Position numbers and translations under genes: made by a program. The notes beneath the pieces are model-generated. The model made no database searches. It saw only the letters and a program-made list of their open reading frames with translations, and had not been told where the DNA came from. Shown piece after piece: positions 17,284-27,004 of a stretch of DNA of 64,000 nt; position 1 is the stretch's first letter; every line of letters starts with the position of its first letter. Source of the stretch: Oceanobacillus profundus (lineage in GTDB: Bacteria > Bacillota > Bacilli > Bacillales > Amphibacillaceae); contig NZ_QWEH01000019.1 in the NCBI RefSeq assembly GCF_003515705.1, positions 20,253 through 84,252 on the forward strand, given 5' to 3'.

Positions 17284-18414
17284 TTATATTATTGCAGGTT
17301 CATTTATTACTTCTTCCAATGAAATGTAATTATAACCAAGATCGTGGGCAACGGCTTCATAGGTTACTTTTCCATTGATGACATTCACACCAGTGCCAAT
17401 TGCAGGGTTATCCTGGATCGCTTTAGCAACCCCTTTTGCGCCTATTTGTGCTGCGTATGGCACGGTAACATTCGTTAAGCCAACTGTTGCAGTACGTGGT
17501 ACAGCGCCAGGGATATTCGCAACTGCATAATGAAGTACATCATGTTTTACATAGATTGGATCATCATGAGTAGTAGGGTGGTCAACAGTTTCAAAATTTC
17601 CACCTTGGTCAATTGCGACATCGACAATCACGGATCCTGGCTGCATAGACCTAACCATGTCTTCACTAACAAGCTTCGGTGCCTTTGCACCTGGAATTAA
17701 AACCGAACCAATAACTAAATCAGAAGTTTTCACTGCTTCTGCAATATTGTAAGGGTTAGACATTAACGTTTGAATGCTTGAACCAAAGATATCATCTAGT
17801 TCACGTAAACGAGTTGGGTTCAAATCAATAATGGTAACTTCAGCTCCAAGACCGAGCGCAATGCGAGCAGCGTTCGTACCTACAACACCACCGCCAATGA
17901 TAGTAACTTTTCCACGGTTAACACCTGGAATTCCACTTAGCAGAACTCCTTTACCGCCTTTTGATTTCTCAAGGTATTGTGCTCCGATTTGAGTTGCCAT
18001 TCGACCAGCAACTTCACTCATTGGAGTAAGCAATGGCAATGTACGGTTAACCGTAATCGTCTCATAAGCAATTGCAGTTACTTTATTTTCCACTAACGCT
18101 TGGGCTAATTCTGGCTCTGCTGCTAAGTGGAGATATGTGAATAGTATTAACCCTTCACGAAAATACTTATATTCAGATGGGAGCGGCTCTTTTACTTTCA
18201 TAATCATTTCGGATTTTGACCAAATCTCTGAAGCGCTATCAATGATGGAAGCACCAGCTTCGATATACTCTTCGTTTGTAAAGCTGCTTCCTAAGCCCGC
18301 GTCCTTTTCAATAATGACTGTTTGCCCTGCTTTTACTAAATTCACTACCCCTGCAGGTGTCATTGCAACACGGTTTTCATTATTTTTAATCTCTTTGAGT
18401 ACCCCTATAATCAT
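17284..18414 (-). CDS. ald: Alanine dehydrogenase
   Basis: 376 residues, close to B. subtilis Ald throughout ([20 protein letters not shown] start, [23 protein letters not shown], the NAD loop [19 protein letters not shown]-terminal [14 protein letters not shown]). It interconverts L-alanine and pyruvate plus ammonia with NAD, and supports alanine use and sporulation in B. subtilis. An ATG nine bases upstream sits directly on the GAGGAG sequence; the ATG at 18414, nine bases after GAGGAG, is the better start and matches the family. A weak cre-like sequence lies at 18450-18463. adeR lies upstream on the same strand. Confidence 0.95.
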   Translation of the reverse strand: MIIGVLKEIKNNENRVAMTPAGVVNLVKAGQTVIIEKDAGLGSSFTNEEYIEAGASIIDSASEIWSKSEMIMKVKEPLPSEYKYFREGLILFTYLHLAAEPELAQALVENKVTAIAYETITVNRTLPLLTPMSEVAGRMATQIGAQYLEKSKGGKGVLLSGIPGVNRGKVTIIGGGVVGTNAARIALGLGAEVTIIDLNPTRLRELDDIFGSSIQTLMSNPYNIAEAVKTSDLVIGSVLIPGAKAPKLVSEDMVRSMQPGSVIVDVAIDQGGNFETVDHPTTHDDPIYVKHDVLHYAVANIPGAVPRTATVGLTNVTVPYAAQIGAKGVAKAIQDNPAIGTGVNVINGKVTYEAVAHDLGYNYISLEEVINEPAII

Positions 18415-18489
18415 GTTTACCATCTCCTCAAAAGCTATTTATAATCTTATGATAACGCTTTCTTTTGGTATTTTCTTCATTAAAAAAGA

Positions 18490-18534
18490 TGAAAAAAAGA
18501 AGGGTGGTTTGTGTATTTGCACAAATCACCCTTC
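18490..18534 (-). terminator. Terminator of adeR
   Basis: Arms GAAGGGTGGTTTGTG / CACAAATCACCCTTC (one G-U), overlapping the adeR stop codon. The minus-strand tail is TTCTTTTTTTC. Confidence 0.85.
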
Positions 18535-19788
18535 ATGCATGCGTTCCATAATAAAGTCTAAATAAACGAGAGTCTTCTGTTTTGGGTCCTTTAAGTCCAG
18601 CATAGCGACTTCCCGAATTCGTTTTAGACGATAGTTCATCGTATTCGGATGAATAAATAATTCCTTTGCTGTTTGATAAACATTGCAATCACAGTTTAAA
18701 TAAGCTTGTAAAGAATCGGTAAGGGAAGTGTGGTGTTTCTTATCATATGATCGTAATCTTTCAATGTATTTATTCTTCCGACTTTTACTTGCTTTTTGAA
18801 TCGCAAACAGCTCTTCTATAAATTGATAGACTCCGAGGTCTTCATATAAATAGATACCTTTTAGATCTTTTGCATATTTTTCTTTTAGATTTAATACGCT
18901 TAGTGCTTGTTTATAGCTCTCATTTATTTGCTTCGCTTCACCATAAAAGATTCCAGCTGAACCGTTGACATTTTTTAATGCAAGTTGGTTACTGATTTTT
19001 TCTATAATTTGTTTGATAAATTCCCCTAATAAATAGGCCGGATCTTCCTTCTTACGATGATGACGAACAAGGACAATAAATTCATGACTATCAAATAGGC
19101 GAAAAAGGGATTTAACTTGTAACTGTGTTTCTGCTAAATAGTATGCATACTTTTCAATTTGCTCCGTTATTTGATCTTCAAATCGTATGACAACGACTGC
19201 AAGCTCACCCTCTAATTGAACGTTAAGTTGTTTTGCTTGTTGGTTTAATTTATCGGTGTCTTTAATTTGTCCAGTAAGTAATTGCCAAAAGAGGTCATTA
19301 TAACTTTCTTCTGATTTTCTATTCCGTTTCGGGTGCTTGAAGAATAATTTACGAACTTGCTTAGCGACTTCCTGCAGTAGTTCGAGTTCATCTTTACCCA
19401 GTTTTTTATTACCAGTATGTGCCCATATAAACCCCAGAATTTCATTTTTTTCACGAATGGATATAGCTACACGATTTCCGAGCCCGATTTCATTAATTTG
19501 TGGGATGACAACAGCTTCATCTTGATCGATAAGTTTAGACATAACACCTTTTTTCCAGAGCCCATTAATTACATTATCCGGGACTTTTCGATTCATAATG
19601 GTGCCGATTCGTGCTTCGTCAATATTTTCTTTATGCTTACTGTAGGATACAACATGATGGTTAGAATCTTCTATTGTAATAGGACACTCGAATATTTCAC
19701 CAATCCAATCAGCTAACTGATCGGCTGAATCAAATTCTTCATTCATTCTGCTTTTTAAAAGCTCTAGGTGATTAGTTTTATCGCGCAT
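18526..19788 (-). CDS. adeR: PucR-family activator of alanine dehydrogenase (AdeR-like)
   Basis: 420 residues. A central sensor region (about 40-160) and a GGDEF-like PucR middle segment are followed by a C-terminal PucR HTH (about 350-410, LFIHPNTMNYRLKRI). In B. subtilis AdeR lies next to ald and activates it with alanine; the same arrangement is present here. It has its own terminator, so ald is a separate transcript. Expected action is at the ald promoter between 18415 and 18490. Confidence 0.85.
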   Translation of the reverse strand: MRDKTNHLELLKSRMNEEFDSADQLADWIGEIFECPITIEDSNHHVVSYSKHKENIDEARIGTIMNRKVPDNVINGLWKKGVMSKLIDQDEAVVIPQINEIGLGNRVAISIREKNEILGFIWAHTGNKKLGKDELELLQEVAKQVRKLFFKHPKRNRKSEESYNDLFWQLLTGQIKDTDKLNQQAKQLNVQLEGELAVVVIRFEDQITEQIEKYAYYLAETQLQVKSLFRLFDSHEFIVLVRHHRKKEDPAYLLGEFIKQIIEKISNQLALKNVNGSAGIFYGEAKQINESYKQALSVLNLKEKYAKDLKGIYLYEDLGVYQFIEELFAIQKASKSRKNKYIERLRSYDKKHHTSLTDSLQAYLNCDCNVYQTAKELFIHPNTMNYRLKRIREVAMLDLKDPKQKTLVYLDFIMERMHEG

Positions 19789-19967
19789 GAAATATACCTT
19801 CCTCTTCAGTAGCTGTTGTAGCCTGTTATGTTAGTAAAATAAACGTAACACAAATAGGATTTGAGTAGATAAACGAACTTTCTAATTCACATTTTAGTAT
19901 ATACACAAATAGATTTCATCTTTTAGCTGTTATAATTTAAAAGGAAACATCTGAAGGGGGAGACACG

Positions 19968-21065
19968 ATGAAAAATACACTTAAAATTGGAAGCGCTTTT
20001 ATAGGAGTGATTGTTGGAGCAGGATTTGCTTCTGGACAAGAAGTATTACAGTACTTTACTAGCTTTGGAGTTATGGGTATTGTTGGTGCAATTATTGCAA
20101 GCGCTTTATTTGCGTATGTTGGGATGGTGCTTGTTTGGTTGGGCAGCCGTGCACAAACAACATCTCATAAAGGGGTAATCTATAATATAAGCGGTCGATA
20201 TCTTGGAAAGGTTATTGACTATATTCTTATTTTTACTTTGTTTGGAGTAGGGGTAGTAATGATTGCTGGAGCAGGATCAAATTTAAATCAGCAATTTGGC
20301 ATGCCGTATGTTTTTGGGACAACCTTGATGTTGTTGCTTGTAATCTTAACAGGGATGTTAAAAGTTGATCGGATTGTTTCCATCATTGGGAGTATTACTC
20401 CTTTTCTAGTACTGTTTGTCTTAATCATTTCAGTATATAGTTTTCTAACATTGGATGGATCGTTCGCAGCTCTCGATAGTCTCGCGAGGGAACAGCCAAC
20501 TTCATTACCGAACTGGTTTATCTCGGGAATTAATTATGTTTCCTTTAATACGGCAGTGGGAGCATCAATGGCAATTGTTATGGGTGGGACTGAAGCAAAT
20601 AGAAAAACAGCTGCAATCGGTGGGCTAGTTGGGGGGCTTGGTCTAGGAGTTTTAATTTTACTTAGCCACTTTGCTATTTTTGCTAAGATAGAAGAGGTTG
20701 GCAGCTTAGATATGCCAATGCTGGGCATCGTAAATAATTTATCGCCACTACTTGGTGTGGTGATGTCAATTGTTATATTTGGAATGATTTATAATACAGC
20801 GGTCAGTATGTTCTTCTCATTTGTCGTACGATTTGCAGAGGTTGGAACAAAACGTTATAAGCCATTCCTAATAGGAACGATGATTGTCGCATATGTTGCA
20901 AGCTTTGCAGGATTTACACACTTAGTCAGTTATTTTTATCCGCTGATTGGGTATCTCGGGCTTGTTCTTATTGCAGTACTAATCATTACGCCATTTAGAA
21001 TGAAAAAAATTGAAAAGGAAAGCCATCTAGAAATGGAAGATGAGCAACAGAGGGAGTTAGGGTAA
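19968..21065 (+). CDS. YkvI-like inner-membrane transporter
   Basis: 365 residues with about ten membrane helices. The N-terminal unwound-helix signature GSAFIGVIVGAGFASGQE is typical of YkvI/COG3949 proteins, distant members of the APC/LeuT-like superfamily. The gene is divergent from adeR and preceded by a strong GAAGGGGGAG site. Because its promoter region is shared with adeR, an amino-acid (perhaps alanine) uptake role is possible, but this is inference. The family has no fixed substrate that I know. Confidence 0.7.
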   Translation: MKNTLKIGSAFIGVIVGAGFASGQEVLQYFTSFGVMGIVGAIIASALFAYVGMVLVWLGSRAQTTSHKGVIYNISGRYLGKVIDYILIFTLFGVGVVMIAGAGSNLNQQFGMPYVFGTTLMLLLVILTGMLKVDRIVSIIGSITPFLVLFVLIISVYSFLTLDGSFAALDSLAREQPTSLPNWFISGINYVSFNTAVGASMAIVMGGTEANRKTAAIGGLVGGLGLGVLILLSHFAIFAKIEEVGSLDMPMLGIVNNLSPLLGVVMSIVIFGMIYNTAVSMFFSFVVRFAEVGTKRYKPFLIGTMIVAYVASFAGFTHLVSYFYPLIGYLGLVLIAVLIITPFRMKKIEKESHLEMEDEQQRELG

Positions 21066-21133
21066 CAGAGTATAGCGTTTATAAATTCAAAAGGATTGTA
21101 ACATATCAGCATTTGTGCAATTGAAAAATAATA

Positions 21134-21165
21134 AAACCCTACAGGACAAAATTCCTGTAGGGTTT
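21134..21165. terminator. Terminator between convergent ykvI-like and RND genes
   Basis: Perfect 13-bp arms AAACCCTACAGGA / TCCTGTAGGGTTT, usable from both sides. Confidence 0.8.
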
Positions 21166-21168
21166 AAC

Positions 21169-24100
21169 TTAGTTTTCTTCGATTTCTTTGCGGTTTTTCT
21201 TAAATAGCTTGGATAGTAATTCATAAACAAGCGGTACAACAAGCAATGTTAATAAGGTTGAGCTTGCTAGACCTCCGATTACTGTAATACCAAGGCCTTT
21301 TGAGATTAAACCGCCACCGCCATTACCAAATGCTAATGGAAGTAATGCGCCCATTGTTGCTAGAGCTGTCATTAAGATTGGGCGAAGACGTGTTGCTCCA
21401 GCTTCGAGAATAGCTTCTCGTAATCCCATTCCATCTCGCTCCATGTGGATGATTCGATCGACAAGGACGATTGCATTTGTTACAACAATACCGATTAACA
21501 TGAGGAGACCCATCATAACGGAAACTGAAATGGTTTCCCCAGCGATAAGTAATCCGACAAATGAACCGATAATCGCGAATGGTAGGGAGAATAGAATTGC
21601 AAATGGTGCAAGTCCTTCACCAAACGTGACAACTAAAACAAAGTAAACGATCGCGATTGCAGCAAGCATTGCAATACCGAGCTGGGTAAATGTTTCTTCC
21701 ATATCTGCTGCAACACCAGCGACACCCATTGTTACACCTTTTGGTAAGTCGAGCTCTTCAATCGCTGCATCAACGTCAGCAGTTGCTTTTGAAATATCAT
21801 CTTCTGTAATCGTTCCGGTAACAGTAGCGTAGTACTCATTGTTACTACGTGATAGTGTATTCATCGTTGTTCCTTCTTCAACCGTTACAAGTTCCGAAAG
21901 TGGAATTGTTGTTCCGGGCTCCATTTGTAATGGAACTGGAATATCCAGCATTTCCTCAATTGACTGCGGATCGAAAGTCTGCTCTTGTTGTACGATAACA
22001 TCAAGTGTTTCGCCATCTTTTTCAACTGTTGTGATGATATCCTTTGTTGACGAGGTATTTAGCATCATAACAATTTGACCAGTTGTTAAGCCGTATTGCA
22101 GTAGGTCTTGCTGATCTACTTTTAATACATGTTCAACATATGCATCCTCTGCACTTGACGAAACATCATCAATTCCATCTATTTTAACTACTTCTTCTTC
22201 AACCATGTGGACAGCTTCGGTTAGATTATCTAAATCCTCGCTATAGAATGTATAGCTTACTTCATTCGTTGCCATTCCCATAGAAGAGAAGTCTTGGCTT
22301 TTCCACTCACCTGATTGATCGATGTTTGTGACATACTCTAAGATTTCGTCACGTGCCTGCGGGAAATCTTCCATGTCTGGGTCGAAGATCAAGTACATTA
22401 ATGCACCGCCAGCTCCGCCGCCCATCATAGCTGCATTTGGATCTGCTGTTTCTGAATCATTTACAGAAAGCTGAACAATATCGATATCTTCATGTGTTAA
22501 TAATTCGTCTTCAACCTCTGTAATGTTTTCAAGTGTATCATCCATTAATTCGCCGGCTTCAGGTGTATACGTTAGGTACATAACCTTCTCTTCTTCACTG
22601 CCTAAGAAGCTGAAGCCGATTAGTGGTGTCAGCATCAAGCTGCCTACTAACAATAGTATTGATACGATGGACATAATCACTTTATGATTTAGTGTCCAGT
22701 CGAGAACCTTTTTATAGCTTCTCGCAAGTTTTCCTTGTTCCTTATGCTGGCTTTCTGTTTTTTCACTATATAATTTTTTCTTAAATAAGAAATGTGAAAG
22801 TGCAGGTACGATTGTAATCGCAACGATTAGTGAAGCAAGAAGTGCAAATGTCATGGTTAATGCAAATGGCATAAACAATTCGCCAACCATCCCACCGACA
22901 AAAATAAGTGGTGCGAAAACCGCAACAGTAACGATGGTTGAAGATAGAATTGGTTTGTACATTTCTATGGTTGCCTCGCGGACAAGCGCTCTTCCAGAAA
23001 GTTTTTCTTCTTTCAAATGAATCCTGCGATAAATATTTTCTACTACAACGATGGAGTCGTCAATTACCCGGCCAATTGCAACGGTGACTGCACCCAGCGT
23101 CATAATATTTAATGTAATATCCATCCAGTTTAGCAGAAGTAATGCCATAAATACGGATACTGGAATCGAGATAATGGAAATAATCGTTGATTTAAAGTCA
23201 CGCAAGAAAAGTAATATAATCAAAACAGCAATTAAGCCGCCGAACAATGCTTTTTCAATCATAGTATTGACGGAATCCTGAATTGGCTGACCTTGGTCAA
23301 GGGATACATCAATAATTAATCCTTCATTCGCTTCTACTTCTTCTTCAACTAGGTCTTTTACTTCATTTACAACGTCGACCGTATTATCCTGTTGACCTTT
23401 GACAATTTGGATTGCTATTGCGTCCTCGCCATTTGTACGGGAGACAGACTCTACTTTACCAACAGTCTCGATAGTTGCAATATCTCCTAGTTCTACAAAT
23501 GGAGCAGGGTTTGATTCTGATGGTGTAACAGGTATAAGCATTCCTTTAAGCTCATCTTCTGTCATGAACTTTCCATCTACTGCTACCGCCTGTTCACCTT
23601 CTTCAAATTCATACAGCCCTAGAGAAACAGCCATATCACTAGCTTGTATCATTTCCTCAACAGTATCTTCTGTGATATCAAGCTCTGCCATCAATTCCTG
23701 ATCATATGTCAGCTCTACCTCTTCAATGTGTTGCCCTGTGATAGTAGCAGATGCAACACCATCGAGTTTTTCGATTTTTGGTAGGAGGTTGTCGTTAACG
23801 GTTGATGTTAACTCCACAATATCTTCTGTTGAACTACTGACACTTAATGCTACGACTGGCATCATGTTCATGCTAATCGATGAGATGATTGGTTCCTGTG
23901 CATCATCTGGCAATGTGACATTATCCAGTGCTGATTGCAGTTCACGTTTTTTCTCATCCATATCAATTCCGTAATCATATTCAACTTGAATATTTGCGAT
24001 ATTAGATGATGAATTGGAATAAACGGCCTTAATGTCTTCAAGCCCGTTAATTGCTTTTTCAATTGGTATGGAAACTTCATCCATAACCTGTTCTGGAGTT

Positions 24101-24264
24101 GCACCTGGATATACATCCATCACCATGAGGTAAGGAATATTAATATCCGGAATCATCTCCGTTTTCATTCGCGTCCCTGAATAAATACCTGAAGCAGTAA
24201 TAATAATAGTCAGCAGCCATACTGCCAGTTTATTTTTCAGGACAAAATTTACAATACCTTTCAC
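21169..24264 (-). CDS. swrC: RND-family efflux pump, SwrC/YerP type
   Basis: 1031 residues with the standard RND layout: TM1 at about 10-30, a large extracytoplasmic domain, TM2-6 (about 330-500), a second large domain and TM8-12 (about 850-1010). The N-terminus NFVLKNKLAVWLLTIIITASG is close to B. subtilis SwrC. The TM4 region GAVTVAIGRVIDDSIVVVENIYRR carries the proton-relay acidic pair. SwrC exports surfactin and other amphipaths; the substrate here is unknown. The start is GTG. A divergent TetR gene with an operator in the 100-bp gap probably controls it. No periplasmic adaptor is encoded nearby, as is normal for Gram-positive RND pumps. Confidence 0.88.
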   Translation of the reverse strand: MKGIVNFVLKNKLAVWLLTIIITASGIYSGTRMKTEMIPDINIPYLMVMDVYPGATPEQVMDEVSIPIEKAINGLEDIKAVYSNSSSNIANIQVEYDYGIDMDEKKRELQSALDNVTLPDDAQEPIISSISMNMMPVVALSVSSSTEDIVELTSTVNDNLLPKIEKLDGVASATITGQHIEEVELTYDQELMAELDITEDTVEEMIQASDMAVSLGLYEFEEGEQAVAVDGKFMTEDELKGMLIPVTPSESNPAPFVELGDIATIETVGKVESVSRTNGEDAIAIQIVKGQQDNTVDVVNEVKDLVEEEVEANEGLIIDVSLDQGQPIQDSVNTMIEKALFGGLIAVLIILLFLRDFKSTIISIISIPVSVFMALLLLNWMDITLNIMTLGAVTVAIGRVIDDSIVVVENIYRRIHLKEEKLSGRALVREATIEMYKPILSSTIVTVAVFAPLIFVGGMVGELFMPFALTMTFALLASLIVAITIVPALSHFLFKKKLYSEKTESQHKEQGKLARSYKKVLDWTLNHKVIMSIVSILLLVGSLMLTPLIGFSFLGSEEEKVMYLTYTPEAGELMDDTLENITEVEDELLTHEDIDIVQLSVNDSETADPNAAMMGGGAGGALMYLIFDPDMEDFPQARDEILEYVTNIDQSGEWKSQDFSSMGMATNEVSYTFYSEDLDNLTEAVHMVEEEVVKIDGIDDVSSSAEDAYVEHVLKVDQQDLLQYGLTTGQIVMMLNTSSTKDIITTVEKDGETLDVIVQQEQTFDPQSIEEMLDIPVPLQMEPGTTIPLSELVTVEEGTTMNTLSRSNNEYYATVTGTITEDDISKATADVDAAIEELDLPKGVTMGVAGVAADMEETFTQLGIAMLAAIAIVYFVLVVTFGEGLAPFAILFSLPFAIIGSFVGLLIAGETISVSVMMGLLMLIGIVVTNAIVLVDRIIHMERDGMGLREAILEAGATRLRPILMTALATMGALLPLAFGNGGGGLISKGLGITVIGGLASSTLLTLLVVPLVYELLSKLFKKNRKEIEEN

Positions 24265-24313
24265 CTTTACACCTGCCCTTATTTGACTTATGATACTACG
24301 TTATTTATAATAA

Positions 24314-24327
24314 TGACTACTTGGTCA
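24314..24327. promoter_or_regulatory. Operator-like box between swrC and its TetR regulator
   Basis: TGACTACTTGGTCA, an imperfect palindrome typical in length and style for TetR-family repressors, in the divergent promoter region. The identical 14-mer recurs at 24559-24572 inside the regulator gene. Confidence 0.6.
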
Positions 24328-24364
24328 ATTGTCAATGTTAGAAGCGGGAAAGGAAGTGGAAAAT

Positions 24365-25201
24365 GTGGCAAAAAAACAACTAATTATGGATAAGGCACTG
24401 GAGCTTTTTGCAAAGCAAGGTTTTAGCGCAACCTCGATTCAGCAAATAACCGATCATTGCGGGATTTCAAAAGGAGCTTTTTACTTATCGTTTAAGTCAA
24501 AGGATGCACTGATTCTAGCTATAATTGACCACTTTATGATGAAATATGTATCAAGCATTGACTACTTGGTCAGAAGTGAAGATGATAAGGAAAAACTCTT
24601 ATATGAATTTTACCACTTATGTTTTGACTCGTACTATGAGCACTCTGAATTCGCGAAAATTTTTATTCAAGAACAGGCACATTCATTAAATGATGAATTG
24701 ATAATAAAAATGCGTTATTATAGTCAGTTAATCGAGGAGTCCATTTTATATATGGTGGAGAAAATATACGGTTATGAAGTAGAACAAATGAAATACGATC
24801 TCGTATATTGTATTCAAGGTTTCATGAAAACATATTCAGAACTTTTTTTCTTCCTTAATTTACAAGTTAATTTAGATACACTTTGCAAATCGCTCGTTGA
24901 AAAAACGAATTTATTAGCTGCATATACAACAATTCCATTTTTGACTAAAGATTTCGTTCAATTAATGAAAAAACCATTAAATGAAGAAATAACAAGAGAA
25001 GAAATGATGATGCTGATGGACCATGCATTAGACGAAGTTGAAGGGGAAATTGAAAGAGAATCACTGACTTTATTGAAGGAAGAGCTTTGGAATCCAAGCT
25101 TAAGCAGGGCATTAATAAGTGGTTTGCTGGAAAATATTCGTCATCATGGAGAATGTCAAGCGATCTATTTTAAACTGCGACATCACTTTAGTTTTGAATA
25201 A
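24365..25201 (+). CDS. TetR-family regulator of the RND pump
   Basis: 278 residues from the GTG at 24365. This start is preferred because GGAAAGGAAG lies eight bases before it and it gives the usual short N-terminus MAKKQLIMDKALELFAKQGF. An in-frame TTG at 24329 would add 12 residues without a ribosome site. The HTH covers about 22-48 (TSIQQITDHCGISKGAFYLSF). The rest is a helical ligand domain, longer than average for the family. It is divergent from the RND pump, as yerO is from swrC in B. subtilis, so repression of the pump is likely. Confidence 0.85.
   Translation: MAKKQLIMDKALELFAKQGFSATSIQQITDHCGISKGAFYLSFKSKDALILAIIDHFMMKYVSSIDYLVRSEDDKEKLLYEFYHLCFDSYYEHSEFAKIFIQEQAHSLNDELIIKMRYYSQLIEESILYMVEKIYGYEVEQMKYDLVYCIQGFMKTYSELFFFLNLQVNLDTLCKSLVEKTNLLAAYTTIPFLTKDFVQLMKKPLNEEITREEMMMLMDHALDEVEGEIERESLTLLKEELWNPSLSRALISGLLENIRHHGECQAIYFKLRHHFSFE
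24559..24572. promoter_or_regulatory. Second copy of the TetR operator-like 14-mer, inside the coding sequence
   Basis: TGACTACTTGGTCA is identical to the promoter-region box 245 bases upstream, and falls in codons for IDYLV. Even the flanking base pairs are similar (ATTGACT versus AATGACT). Confidence 0.5.
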
Positions 25202-25339
25202 TGGGCAGATCGGAAAACTACTTATGCGAATTGGATAAGTAGTTTTTTCTATGGATGCAGAAAAATAAAGCAGATAGCTTTCGTTCTGTGGTAAAATAAT
25301 AGTTTGACTTGAATATTTACAGCTAGGAGATAACATAAA

Positions 25340-26473
25340 ATGAAGATGGACAATTATTATTATCATTTTTTGGAACAGATGAATAAAGAGCTGGCATTTG
25401 TTGCTAGAGAACTTGAACATAGTATATTTGCCAGCCCGCGGACAATGCTGACACATGCAAGGGTTTTTGTAGAAACAATTTTGCTGCTTGTAATGAAAGA
25501 GGAAGAACTTCCTTCTAAAATAAGCCTGACACTAATCGAGAGAATTGATACGCTAAATGATAATGGATACATAACAATAGAGGTTCGGGATGCTTTACAT
25601 TCTGTACGAATGCTAGGAAATCAAGCTGCACATGATACACGGAAATTCCGTTACTCAGAGGCGCTGCAATCATGGGAAGCTGTTTATGTAATTGTAAGAT
25701 GGTATGTGGAGACATATGGACCGATTGAATTTATATTTCCGGAATACCAGGATCCAGCAGCGAAGGGACAAGAATTCTACGATATTTCAGAGATAGAAAT
25801 TCGTTTAGGTGCATTGGAGCAGTTGTTAAATGCTTCGGTAGGGAAGCATGATAAAAATCTTGAATCTGATGAAAAGAGGAAATCAGTTGCAGAAGAAACT
25901 TCTGATCCACTACCACCAGGCTTTACTACAATTCGAAAGCTTGTATATAAAAAGATGGAGTTGGAAATCCCGTATTTCCTTAGGGATGCATTTCTGTTAC
26001 CGCAGCGTTTTGAGCGTTCAGAGATGTTCTTGATTCGACTTGGTGCAGAGCAGCAAGCGCGAATCATGAGTGAACTTCCAAATAATCTAGAAGGGCTTTC
26101 AACACATGTAAAACGCTACAAAGCTAAAAATGAAGAAATACTATTTGAAGAATTAGAAGTTTTTATCGAGGAAGAGAAACAAAGAAGAGAAATTATGTTA
26201 GATCGTCCTGGCGAATTATTTTTCTTTTTCAAAGAAGAGTACCTCGTTGTAACAGAGGAACTGGCTAAGCTAGCATTAAATGAGGATATATTTTCAGGTT
26301 TCCCAAGTTTATTAAAACAACTGCGTAAGGATCAAATGGTCACAGTTGGGCAGTTGCCCAAAGAATTGGTTATTTTAGCTAAGTATGACAATGTGGGAAT
26401 TGGCACGATTAAAAGTCTATTTGAGCAAATGAAACAAATCCAAACAACCAGCACTACCGCTGCTGTTAATTAA
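25340..26473 (+). CDS. DUF4145-like protein of unknown function
   Basis: 377 residues, no signal peptide or membrane segment. The N-terminal 130 residues (SPRTMLTHARVFVETILLLV ... MLGNQAAHD) resemble the DUF4145 helical domain found alone and fused to nucleases and restriction proteins. The rest is charged and helical, with no motif I recognise. The start ATG lies ten bases after TAGGAG. It is monocistronic with a strong terminator. No function is proposed. Confidence 0.65.
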   Translation: MKMDNYYYHFLEQMNKELAFVARELEHSIFASPRTMLTHARVFVETILLLVMKEEELPSKISLTLIERIDTLNDNGYITIEVRDALHSVRMLGNQAAHDTRKFRYSEALQSWEAVYVIVRWYVETYGPIEFIFPEYQDPAAKGQEFYDISEIEIRLGALEQLLNASVGKHDKNLESDEKRKSVAEETSDPLPPGFTTIRKLVYKKMELEIPYFLRDAFLLPQRFERSEMFLIRLGAEQQARIMSELPNNLEGLSTHVKRYKAKNEEILFEELEVFIEEEKQRREIMLDRPGELFFFFKEEYLVVTEELAKLALNEDIFSGFPSLLKQLRKDQMVTVGQLPKELVILAKYDNVGIGTIKSLFEQMKQIQTTSTTAAVN

Positions 26474-26496
26474 GGCAGTGGTGTAACAGTCATAAT

Positions 26497-26527
26497 AACC
26501 GGGAGGTAATACTCCCGGTTTATTTTT
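26497..26527 (+). terminator. Terminator of the DUF4145-like gene
   Basis: Perfect 9-bp GC-rich arms AACCGGGAG / CTCCCGGTT followed by TATTTTT. Confidence 0.85.
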
Positions 26528-26611
26528 GTATGTGAAGATTTTTATAAAAATAGGCATCCATGGATTTTTGTCAATATCAAATACAAAAGTTCATAAATTA
26601 GAAATAAATGT

Positions 26612-26640
26612 TTGACAAAAATGTGAACGTGGTAAATAAT
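26612..26640 (+). promoter_or_regulatory. Sigma-A promoter of the small membrane protein gene
   Basis: TTGACA and AATAAT separated by 17 bases. It lies inside the longer ORF beginning at 26608, which supports the downstream start at 26665. Confidence 0.6.
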
Positions 26641-26664
26641 AAATACAAAGGGAGGTCATTTCAA

Positions 26665-26898
26665 ATGAAAACACATGCGGCAATGTTGAATGCAGTAAAA
26701 TATATTTGTGGTACGTTAGTTTTCCTTGGAATTGCCATATTTTCTTACGGGGTATATGTAAGCGATTACCAAGGGCTAGTTGGTATTGGTGTAGGTACAG
26801 TCATGAGTGCTGCGTTTATATGGATAATGGGTACGTTTCTCGTTGTGACCGAAGAAATGATTCACAAACCTGGCGAGGGGAAGAGAAGCGTTTTGTAA
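26665..26898 (+). CDS. Small two-helix membrane protein
   Basis: 77 residues from ATG 26665, which follows AAAGGGAGG at good spacing; the promoter overlaps the longer alternative start. Two hydrophobic segments (about 13-32 and 36-58) with a short glycine-rich turn, then a polar tail GEGKRSVL. It resembles short membrane proteins of unknown function in Bacillaceae. No function is proposed. Confidence 0.65.
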   Translation: MKTHAAMLNAVKYICGTLVFLGIAIFSYGVYVSDYQGLVGIGVGTVMSAAFIWIMGTFLVVTEEMIHKPGEGKRSVL

Positions 26899-26918
26899 TG
26901 CATTAAATTGTAAATGAA

Positions 26919-26952
26919 AAAGCGAGCGCCTATAATTAGACGCTCGCTTTGC
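26919..26952 (+). terminator. Terminator of the small membrane protein gene
   Basis: Perfect 10-bp arms AAAGCGAGCG / CGCTCGCTTT. Confidence 0.7.
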
Positions 26953-27004
26953 TATTGCTTCTTTGGGAAACTATAAAATTTAAATGCTGTAGATAACTTA
27001 GTTA

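Noticed and set aside
23051..23281. Long antisense frames inside the RND pump gene
   Set aside because: Typical shadow frames with repetitive Ser/Ile/Thr composition opposite a strong gene.
24329..24364. TTG start adding 12 residues to the TetR regulator
   Set aside because: No ribosome site; the GTG at 24365 has a good one and a normal family N-terminus.
26608..26664. Longer start of the small membrane protein
   Set aside because: It would begin upstream of the -35/-10 promoter elements; the ATG at 26665 has AAAGGGAGG.
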